Shown: positions 55,201-64,000 of the stretch, piece by piece | Position numbering within the stretch: position 1 is the stretch's first letter | Layout of the letters: every line of letters begins with the position of its first letter | Origin: Dasypus novemcinctus | Taxonomy: Eukaryota; Chordata; Mammalia; Cingulata; Dasypodidae | NCBI RefSeq assembly: GCF_030445035.2 | Contig: NC_080701.1 | Coordinates: forward strand, 27,372,798 to 27,436,797 | Length of the DNA: 64,000 nucleotides | Reading direction: 5' to 3' | Position numbers and translations under genes: made by a program | The notes under the pieces: generated by a model | What the model saw: only the letters and a program-made list of their open reading frames with translations | The model's database searches: none | What the model was told of the DNA's origin: nothing

Positions 55201-56345
55201 GGCCTTGGGGACACCTATTTAGGATCCTCTGAGATAGAGTGTGTGGATGGAAGGAGGAGGGGGTGGGGGTGGAGAGAGAATCAGCTGGACTCCCATGCCC
55301 GTGCTAGCACAGCCACATTCCTTATTCCTGTCCATAGACAGGGAGCCTCTGCTCAAAAGTCAGCCCTCGAGATGCCAAAATATGTCTCCTTCCACCAGGA
55401 GAGATTTATTCCCGTGCGTTGAACAGTGTCTCCCCAGGTGGGATGAGGGTGGCCTTTTCCTGGGAAGTGGCCCACTTGAAACGCTGCTAGCTAGAACCAT
55501 TCCTGTTTGGTGTTACCTGATCCTCCAAGCTCTCTGGGCACCCCTGCTGTGGCCTCCTATGCTGTCACCTCCAATCTTGTATGATGATGATTCCTCTGAT
55601 TTCTTCATACTTCCTGATATTTATATCCGTTTGGGGGCTGAGATCATGTCTTCTTTCTCTCTCTTAAGGCCTTTGCCTCCCTGTGTCACTGAGGAACTGA
55701 GTTTGGCTGCACAGCTCAGAAAACCTAAAAATACTGGCTTGCAACCTAGGGGTTCATTTTTCTCATGCAGTGACAAGTGCAGAGGTGGTGGTCCAGGATG
55801 GCTAGCTGTCGCCTCTGCTTTCCTTGGCGCTCTCAGGTTTACAGAATGGTTCTTGTACCTCTCTCATTACATTTAGCTTTCAGGCAGTAAAAAGCGAAAA
55901 CACACCAGGTCCAAAGGTAGAGGCCAGCTGAGTGTGCCTCCCCCTTTTATTAGGAAATAACTTTCCTTCTGAGAGACCCCCAACCCTATTCTTCTGCTCA
56001 CATCTCATTGGCAAGAAGTATAGCAGATGCCCATCCTTAGCTTCAGAGAGCCAGGAAATGAAGGATTTTTATTTTTTTTAATTTTTTTTTAGGAGAGTAC
56101 ATTGCCCTCTGGAACAGAACTGGGGTTCTACTGGTACAGAAGAAAGGAGGATGAGTATTGAGTAGGCAGCTAACAAGTTCTGGTGTATTCCCATATAGAA
56201 ATGACTCAAACAAATACTTGCAGAATAAGTGCCTTTAACTGTAGAGAAACTATGCAGCAAAAGGGAAAATCTAGGTTTTAACCTAGTGACAGCACAGGTT
56301 TTGTTTTGTTTTTTTTTTTTTTTTGCTTGGGAATCCTCCTACTAT
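55201..56345. other. Unique DNA
   Basis: A 211-codon plus frame (55241-55876) lacks a domain or splice context and is treated as chance. T-tracts at about 56068 and 56307. Confidence 0.35.
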
Positions 56346-56359
56346 CATAAGAAGATTAT

Positions 56360-58200
56360 TTAGACTTCTGGGAAGATGGCAGACTAGAAACACATGGGAC
56401 TGTCTTCTCTCCCAGAAAAATAGCTAGAGGACAGGCAAAAACAGCCTGGAAAAATTCTTCTAGGGTTTAGGATGCCAGGGGAGGACTGGACAGTGCCCAG
56501 AAAAGAGGGACAAAGGAAAAGAATTGTGACAGCAAAACTGTGAGTTAAAAATGGCAGCTGCAACTGCCAATGCCCTCCCCTACGCTATGGACGGTTTTGA
56601 CTTCTCAGGCCTTGAATTTGCAGGGACCATTGTTTACAGACAAAGGGGGCCCCAGGGATCCACCTTCCCAGGAAAGGGGAGAGAGAGGGCCACAGTCTTT
56701 GGCTGACTCAGCTGTGACCCACAGATTTGGGCTGCTGTGTCCCACAGCCCTTCCAGCTGGGTAGGGCTGCACCGTTGTTTGCCTTGGGAGCCAGTTTGGG
56801 ACTAAAGAAATCTGACCCTCTCAATCTCCCGTACTGACTGGGAGTGGTTGTTGAGGACACAGAGGGGAATGGTATTATTTCCTACCCGGGAAAGGGAGGG
56901 AGCTGCCAGCAAAGGTTGGAGAACTGCCTCTGAGAAAGTTTGGATTACTAGGCTCTTAGCCTCCAGGAAGAACTCTTTTACCACATTGAGCTGGTGGGAC
57001 ATCACACTCCGACCTGGTATTGAACTGAGTGAGCTGCCAAAGAGCACCATCTGCTGGAAGACCAAGGAAATGCATGTGAGGAAATTTAAAAAGTAAATAT
57101 AGTGCCACCCACTACTGGGTCCAGGGCCCAGATTTGAACAGCTAACAGGGACAATCCTGAAGACCCAAAATAAATTGAATCAAGAATCAAAGAACAGCAG
57201 TAACACACAGTCTCCTGCCACTAAATCCCTAGGAAAGAGAGAGAAATTAAGCATCTGAGTAAACTCACCATCCCAATCAGATGCCAAGATATCAGTAAAA
57301 AATTATAAGCCAAGCTAAGATAATGGAAGAAAGCCCTGAGAAAAGGAATATATCAAAGCCCCAGAAGAGATGCAGGATTTGAGACAACTAATCAACGAGA
57401 TGCACACAAATTTCCAAAACCAAATTAATGAGTTGAGAGACAATATGGCTAAAGAGAGAACTGACACCAAGAAGACACTGAGTGAACACAGAGAAGACTT
57501 TGAAATCCTGAATAAAAAAGTAACAGAGCTCATGGGAATGAAAGACATGATAGGTGAGATCAAAAACATATTAGAGGCATACACCAACAGACTTGAAATG
57601 ATAGAAGAAAGAATAAGTGATACTGAAGACAGAACAGCTGAAATAGGAGAGTGGAAAGAACACAGAGAGAAAAGAATGAAAAAAATTTGAGCAGGGGCTC
57701 AGGGACTTGAATGATAACATGAAACACAACAAATTACATGTCATGGGAGTTCCAGAAGGAGAAGAGAAGGGAAAAGGGGCAGAAAGAGTCTCTGAGGAAA
57801 TAATAACCAAAAATTCCCCAACTCTCATGAAAGAAATGAGCTTATATGTCCTAGATGTGCAGTGTACCCCAGTCAGAATAAATCCAAGTAGACGTACTTC
57901 AAGACACATACTACTCAAAATGTCCAATGTCAAAGATAAAGAGAAAATTCTGAAACTAGCAAGGGAGAAGCAAATCATACAAGGGATGCCCAGTAAGACT
58001 TAGTGTAGATTTCTCATCAAAAACCATGGAGATGAGAAAACAGTGGTATGCTACAATTAGGATACTGAAAGAGGAAAAGTGCCAGCTGAGAATCTTGATC
58101 CCGCAAAATTGTCCTTCAAAAATGAAGGTGAGTTTAAAATATTCACATACAAACAGAAACTAAGAAGACTAGAACTTTTAGCTCTTGGTATCCAATATCT
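56360..58200 (+). mobile_element. HAL1-like (half-L1) retroelement, decayed
   Basis: Begins with ACTTCTGGGAAGATGGCAGA, the typical L1 5' start, followed by about 1 kb of 5' UTR and an ORF1 remnant. The ORF1 C-terminal region ends near 58140. No ORF2 (endonuclease/reverse transcriptase) follows before unrelated sequence and a SINE at 58313. This 5' UTR-ORF1-end arrangement is that of HAL1, an L1 derivative lacking ORF2 that relied on L1 enzymes. A 3' truncated L1 is the alternative. Confidence 0.55.
57370..58140 (+). pseudogene. L1/HAL1 ORF1 remnant (RNA-binding chaperone), frameshifted
   Basis: ORF1p is the trimeric nucleic-acid chaperone of L1 elements. The first frame (57370-57690) is a strongly helical heptad-type segment (NQINELRDNMAKERTDTKK), its coiled coil. 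A stop at 57688 is followed after a frameshift by 57707-58003, which has the RRM-type stretch with GVPEGEEKGKG and SRRTSRHILLKMSNVKDKEK. A C-terminal domain with the ETMEARRQW-like motif (here KTMEMRKQW) follows near 58015-58140 in a third frame. At least two frameshifts plus stops make it non-functional. Confidence 0.75.
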
Positions 58201-58312
58201 TCCTGTCATTTTTCTGAGAATATCATAAAGGAATGGGCAATGTCTGATTCCAGTCAGATCATGCCTTTAGTGCTAAAGCACCTGGGATTAGGTACCCCAA
58301 GAGTACTGGGTG

Positions 58313-58792
58313 GGGAAGCGGATGTGGCTCAAGCGACTGGGCTCCCATCTACCTTATGAGAGGTCCAGGGTTCAATTTTTGGGGCTCCTGGTGAAGGCAA
58401 GCTGGTCCATGAGAGCTGGCCTGAGTGGAGAGCTGGCCCATGCAGAGTGCTGGCCTGTGTGGTGAGCTGGCCCAAGTGGAGTGTGGCCTGTGCAGGAGTG
58501 CTGGCCCACATGGCAAGCTGGCCCAGGTGGAGAGCTGGTGCAGCAAGATGACGCAACGAAAAGAGACAGAGGAGAGACAATAAGAGACAGATCAGATCAG
58601 GAAGCTGGGATGGCACAAGAGATTGAGTGCCTCTCTCCCACTCTGGAAGATCCCAGGATTGATTCCTGGTGCCATCTAAAGAGAAGACAAGTAGACACAG
58701 AAGAACATACAGAGAGCAGACAGTAAGTGCAAACAATGGGGGGGGGGGGGGGAAGGGGGCAGGGTGAGAAATAAATAAATCTTTAAAAAAAA
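58313..58792 (+). mobile_element. DAS-SINE (dimeric) with internal tandem repeat and G15
   Basis: The head GGGAAGCGGATGTGGCTCAA, a second-unit end TGGTGCCATCTAAAGAGAAG and a GAGAAATAAATAAATCTTTA tail are intact. Between them (58395-58545) GAGCTGGCCCATGCAGAGTG-like units repeat. G15 lies at 58738-58752. Target copies GTACTGGGTGG (58302-58312) and GTCCTGGGTGG (58793-58803) flank it. Confidence 0.88.
58395..58545. repeat. Short tandem duplications inside a SINE
   Basis: About 8 degenerate units of GAGCTGGCCCANGTGGAGTG type, 15-20 bases each, are an expansion of the first-unit GCTGGCC motif of the DAS-SINE. Confidence 0.7.
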
Positions 58793-58803
58793 AGTCCTGG
58801 GTG

Positions 58804-61639
58804 GCCGTGACATTGGCAGCCTGAAGACTTTGTGCTTACTTCCAGGCACATCTTTATATAAGGACAAATCTCAGCAATTTAAGCTCTTTCTTGCCAACTC
58901 TGCATAGTGAGGAGAACAGGGAATTGATTCAGGCCTGGTAAGGAATGAGTCTCCTCTCTATCACTTGCTCTTACTCTTATCCCTCCCTCCAAAACCACGC
59001 TTGCAACGTAGTAAAGTGAATAAATGACAAGTAAGAAAGACAAATGAGTCGAAGGCTTTGAGCCAGGACTGAAGTTGAAGTTCCTGTATATAAGGTCCTA
59101 TGCACTTTCCAGAAGTTGGAGCCCCACTTAACTCTTAAGTTTTTTAGCAGTCACCTAGAAGAAGGAAGAGAAGCTATTCCACAATTCACAGTGTCCATCA
59201 AGCAAAGATGGTTACTCAGGAGAACCTCAAGTCTTCCCAATCCCGACATCTTCGAGGGGAGAGAGATCTGCTAAGAGCCATAATACTTGAAGGCAGCTTA
59301 GGGCGATGAGGAATTTGTGTTCTAGGAATCCAGGGGAGGGAGGAAGTCCATCCTTCCCCATTCATGGTGGTCTGGGGGTTTCCAGGGGATGGTGACTCTT
59401 GCGGAAGGGTCAAGTGTTAGAGTAGATGAAAGAAGTCCTATTGGACAGAGCAGGGTTTTGTGAAGAGAAGCAGTGGGAGGCGAAGTGAGCAAATTTAGGA
59501 ATGGCCTTGGATGCAAGGCTGAATGGTTTGGAATTTATCTGGTAAACAATGGCAAACCATGAAATATTTTAGGGCAGGGAAGCAACACAATCCAAGCAGT
59601 GTCTTGAGAAATGACTAAGCACGCATGATGGAAAAACATTGCATATACCAGTTATGCCATGTAAAATAAAAACAGTACATTGATAGCAAGATAAAAGAAA
59701 AGGGAAGTGATGTGTTCACCCAGATCAATTGAAAATCACTGATGCATTTCTTGTGACCCTGCATTCTGTCTTACAGCATAGGAATTGTACCAAGGTATTT
59801 CACCTTCGGTCTTTGGTTTCTACTGTGTAAACAGGAAAATGACTAAGACATAGAAAGCCTGTTATGTTTTAAACCTTTTAAGCATCATCAAAAGGGACTT
59901 AGAGCATTGAGTTCCAGGGCTCAAAGGACTACCCATCATGATCTGGCCTGGCTATTGGGGCTGTCACTGCTGGTGGGAGGGTAGACAGGACTTCTTGGCC
60001 AAAGGGATGCTTGGCGCCTGCTGTGTGGCACTTAGTGTGCCCAACACTAGGAAGTACTTTGAGAGTTGGAGTGAGAGGAGTTATAAATGGTCTCTAGCCT
60101 GAAGAAAATAGGCATACAGAACTAAGGTGTGGGTTCTGGGTCCCCAGACCACCAAGCTGGGGTTGTTGCTAAGGTGAGTCTCAGTCAGGAACTCAGGGAA
60201 CCAGATCCTGGGAACCAGGGACCCAAGTCAGGCATGCTAGCTATGTGGTGTTAGCCTAATCCCCTAACCCAACCGTGGGGAAGCAAGAGGGAATTTTTGG
60301 GGTGATGGAATGGTCCTTTGTGGTACTGTGGTGGTGGAAACATGTCTCTACACTTCAGTCAAAACTCATAGAAATGTACATACAAATCATCTGTGGGCCT
60401 GGCAGGTCACCGGGCTCTTACCTCCCTCCGAAAATGCCTCTTCATGCAGGTAATGTCCCTACAACTCCAAGGAAGAGATTTTCTGGGGCTCTAAGAAGGA
60501 AGTAAAAGTCCATTGCTATATAAGCCAAGACAGCAGTGGCAAAGTGAATTTATATCTTGCTTCTGTTGCATGAAGTTACTTTGTCTTGAGCCTGTATTGA
60601 ATGGGATACAATGGCAGTGGTTTCCTGCAAGGAAATTCAAGTTGCTCATTCATTTCTCCGTGAGCCTAGTGGAGCAAGACAAGAGAGAGTAAAGGACAGA
60701 AGATCAGTCCTACACACATTTCTTCTGTGGTTTATATGGCTTCAAACAGCTAACGGTGCCTGCTCAGCAGGCATCCTTCCTTAGCACAGCCAGCATGGCT
60801 GCTCTGAGGCTCTGGCCATGACCTATGGAATCCTAAGCATTCCCTGGTCCTTCACAGAAAAGATCGGGGGAGCCTAGAGAAAATCTCCTTTGTGGTGCAG
60901 AGCTGAGGGGCGGGGGGAGCGGAAGCTGGTACAGGAAGGACAAGAAACTCCACCTAAACTGTGCTCCTTTATCTCCGCTATGGAACAAAAGCCTTAACTG
61001 GGGGAGGGGGAGTGAGAGACACCGTCATCTTTAGGACACGGGTGAAATCATATTACAGGAGGGAGAAAGGAATATGGAAAAAAATCAAAACAAAAAACAA
61101 CCCTCAATTCCTGGGGAGGGGCAAGAATACAAGCTGGATTTAGAGCTATCTGGAGAGAAGAGCAGGATGCTGGAGAAGGCCAGTACCCTACCTCCACGCC
61201 TCCTTCAAAATCCAGGATACAGTACCTGCCCAAGACAGAGGCTTAATCAGAACAACAGAGAACAACGTCTGCTCCCTCTCTGCCAGCAGGCAAATAAGTG
61301 TGAAGTAGCAAGCCATTTGCAGGAGACAGACCTTCTCTGAGACACAGCTCAACAGGAAGACTTCAGGTTGAGGGTGGAGTGTGATCAGAAGCAACCTCAA
61401 AACTCTGGCAAAGGACTCTGACTCTAAATGTAATGTATCGCTAGAAGAATTTGAAGCCTCTGAGGCACGAGGATAACCGTAGCAAACCAGCCCAGCTCTC
61501 AATCAGATTAGCTCAAACTAAAGGCCTAGCAGAAAGAAGGGTGTGCCTGTTTTCAGGTGTTAAAAATATTTATTTCAGTTTTTATTGTACTAATGTTCAA
61601 CTTTTAATAAAGAAATTACTAGGCATATTAAAAGGCAGG
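58804..61639. other. Unique DNA, no gene recognised
   Basis: About 2.8 kb of AT-balanced sequence. The last 700 bases (60900-61640) may be decayed 5' sequence of the next L1-type element. Frames of up to 104 codons lack domains. Confidence 0.35.
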
Positions 61640-62800
61640 AAAAAATAATAAACCTTTAGGAGACAAAAGAGTCAGAAACAGACTGAGATATGTCACAGAT
61701 ATTAAAACTATCTGACAGGAAATTTAAAATAACTATGATAAAATAGGTTAGATGCTCTAATAGAAAAAGTAGACACTGTGCAAGATCAGATAGGTCAATA
61801 GAAATTACCCAACTAAAAAGTAACAGCAATAACAACATGAACAACAAACCAACCAACAAACAACAGAACAGAACATCTAAGAGCTGATGGGATAATATCA
61901 AATGGTCTAATGTACACATTTTTTGGAATTTGGAAGCAGACATTAGATAGAGAATGGGGAAAAAAAAAACATTTGAAGAAATAATGACTGAGAATTTCCT
62001 AAAACTAATGATAGACATCAAATCACAGATCCAAGAAGCCCAGAGAATACCAAGCAGGATAAATGCAAACAAAACAAAACGAAAGGTACCTAGGTATATC
62101 ATATTCAAATGGCTCTAAACAAAAGAGAAAGAAAACTCTTAAAGGTAGCCAGAGAAAAAAGCCACATCACATACAGGGGAACAAAGATAAGTATTACAGC
62201 TGACACCTCATTAGAAACCATGCAGGCTAGAAGGTAATGGAGGAACATCTTAAAAGTGCCAAAAGAAATGAGTGTCAACCTAGATTCCATCCTTGGTGAA
62301 AATTTATTGAAAAATGAAGAAAAAAACAGAAGTAAAAAACTGGGAATTTATTGCCAGAAGACATATTCTACAAGAAATGTTAAAGGAAATTCTTTAGGCA
62401 GAAGGACTATGAGACCAGGTAGACTCTTGACTCTGTAAGGAAGTGGAGGGGAAAGGAAATGAAATAAATGAAGGTTAAAAAAAAATTCATATTTTTCATT
62501 CTTTTAATTGCTCCAAAATATAACCGATTCTACAAATAAAAAACAGTTGCACTGTATTATATGTTTCTAACCTACATAAAAGTAAAAGGCAGGACAAATA
62601 GCACAAAGAATGGGAGTGAGCATGTTACATGTGGAGCAGTGTAATATTATTCAGTGGTAAAGTTTTATTATTTAAAGATGTATATTGTAAATGCTAGGGC
62701 AAATAATTGCTATAACAGAGGTCTGTTCACAGTACAGGGAAAACATAGGAAAGGAGCATGTAAGTTACCTTGGGCCAATAAAGGAACTAGAAAAGAAGCA
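61640..62800 (+). mobile_element. HAL1/L1M-like element, decayed
   Basis: AAAACTATCTGACAGGAAAT, ATGACTGAGAATTTCCTAAA, AACTCTTAAAGGTAGCCAGA and GAAACCATGCAGGCTAGAAG mark an ORF1-type region with C-terminal domain. ACAAGAAATGTTAAAGGAAA and a non-coding tail with AAAGATGTATATTGTAAATG follow immediately. Again no ORF2 is seen. All frames are broken. Confidence 0.55.
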
Positions 62801-64000
62801 GTCAGGGAGGGAGGTATCAAACTGGGAGAGTGTATTCTCCCAGGAGTCAGAAGAAGAGAGCATTTCAAGTGGGAAGAAAGTTAAGTGATGCAGCAAATTG
62901 AGGAGAATGAAAATGAAAGTGTCTACAAGATTCAGGGATCAGGCAGTCCAAATAGTCCTCTTTCCCAATAGTTTCCCTACAGTGATCAGAAGTAATTTTA
63001 ACAAATGGGTGAGTTGTGAATGGGAGGTAAGAGAGGCATCTAGCACAGGCTGCTTTTAGATAGAAGAAAAAGATGAGAGGGCTGGAGTTGGGGAGGGGGA
63101 GAGGGAAGGTAGACGAGAGAGGGGAGGAGGAAGCGGGAGGGGAGGAAATGGAATTGCAGGAAGTGTCCTGGATTACCCAACAGACAACAAACATTTACAA
63201 TTATTTGAGCAAGATACGAAAAGGAGCAGCAAGTAATTGGATTAAGTTTGTAGTGGCAGAGTTAGCTTGTGGAAGGAGAAACTGCTCATTTTGTAAAACA
63301 GGAGAGAAGGAAGGGAGCTAAAGCTAGAGAACCTTTTGGAGGTAGAGAGGAGGGATGTTGAGGTAAGCTCATGGTGTGTCTTGTAGGACCCAGAGAGGCA
63401 TCTCCTGAATATGTTCTGTAGTTTCCTTTTCCTGCATCTGTTTTTTTTTTTTTTTTCCCTTCTTCCAATTCTCTACTAAATCTTTGTCCCTCTTTATAAA
63501 AATTTCTTCTGGAGAAATTTAACTCATCATCTAAATGCTACCTTCTCCCTTCATGAATTTCCTTCCCCAAAGCTCTCTCTTTGATGGTCCCAAACAAGTT
63601 ATATCTCTTAGGTGGCTCATAGCCCTGACCTCCGCAGTGTGACTCACCTTCCTGACTTCGTCTCTTTTCTGCCCTTTACAGATTCCAGAGACACTTTCTT
63701 GTAAAATAACATAGGGTCTCACAAAAGAGCACAAAATATTATCTGGACATTCAGAGGAAACACCGGATAAAGGTGATTTCACAGTAGATGGAGACTAATT
63801 AGGCAAAGTTTCCTGAAAGAGATTGGATAGGGTGTGTGGAAAATATGAGGAAAAGAGAACATTCCAGATCACTTTTTGAAAATATTATTTCTTTGTTTTT
63901 GAACATAAGATTGTAACGGTGCTTCCTTAAAATGATATTGTGTGAATGTTCTGCCCAGAGATTACCCAAAAGCTGTTAAATAAGGTAGTTAAGGTTCTTG
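62801..64000. other. Unique DNA with a purine-rich tract
   Basis: A GA-rich strand (63060-63160, e.g. GGGGAGGGGGAGAGGGAAGG) and a T18 tract near 63439 are the only distinctive features. No exon recognised. Confidence 0.4.

Noticed and set aside
55241..55876. 211-codon plus-strand frame
   Set aside because: It starts inside a simple GGAGGGGGTGGGGG stretch, has no domain and lies next to MLT1.
57048..57062. CTCF-like CACCATCTGCTGG (complement CCAGCAGATGGTG)
   Set aside because: It lies within a decayed HAL1/L1 5' UTR and misses a key C. The match is weak.
1..64000. CRISPR arrays, operons, phage or plasmid features
   Set aside because: The sequence is a vertebrate genome; direct repeats present are microsatellites, minisatellites and SINE target duplications.

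Overview
This is vertebrate nuclear DNA, almost certainly from an armadillo (Xenarthra, Cingulata), most likely Dasypus. The main evidence is the repeat content. Many copies of the tRNA-derived DAS-SINE are scattered on both strands, with pol III A and B boxes such as GGTTCGATTCC or GGTTCAAACCC in the head and AAATAAATAAATCTTAAAA tails. There are also xenarthran-looking LTRs, a lineage-specific L1 3' end family, ancient mammal-wide repeats (MIR, L2, MLT1, L1M, HAL1-like), CpG depletion outside one island, and no long functional reading frame. The species call is an inference from repeats, not from a gene.

Layout. 1-7.9 kb: upstream DNA with an L2 fragment, an LTR containing two nested SINEs, a three-SINE nest, a further LTR and a CRE-like site. 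About 7.9-9.06 kb: a strong CpG island with a consensus splice donor at 8439/8440 on the plus strand. This is read as the promoter and 5' untranslated first exon of an unidentified gene, and it is the only genic signal found. 9.1-13 kb: mostly unique sequence with a CTCF-like motif at 10.79 kb. 13-25.4 kb: MIRs, SINEs, three LTR insertions, an L1 3' end and a decayed class I endogenous retrovirus with an env remnant (22.1-23.9 kb). 25.4-29.3 kb: unique AT-rich DNA that looks like conserved non-coding sequence. 27.7-40.5 kb: five 5'-truncated copies of one L1 3' end family, all on the minus strand, plus SINEs and a TATC microsatellite. 40.5-56 kb: unique blocks (CpG-rich patches at 42.5 and 51.5-51.9 kb, an AT-rich block at 52.9-53.4 kb), LTRs, MLT1 elements and SINEs. 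56.3-64 kb: two ancient HAL1/L1 elements with broken ORF1, a SINE with an internal tandem repeat, and unremarkable unique DNA.

How the parts fit. If the CpG island is a plus-strand promoter, most of the window downstream is its first intron or intergenic DNA. No coding exon could be supported. The young L1 insertions are then all antisense to that transcript, as expected if sense L1 insertions in introns are selected against. Nearly all long open frames in the window lie in the CpG island or in repeats and are not genes. No prokaryotic-type system, CRISPR array, rRNA or functional tRNA gene was seen.
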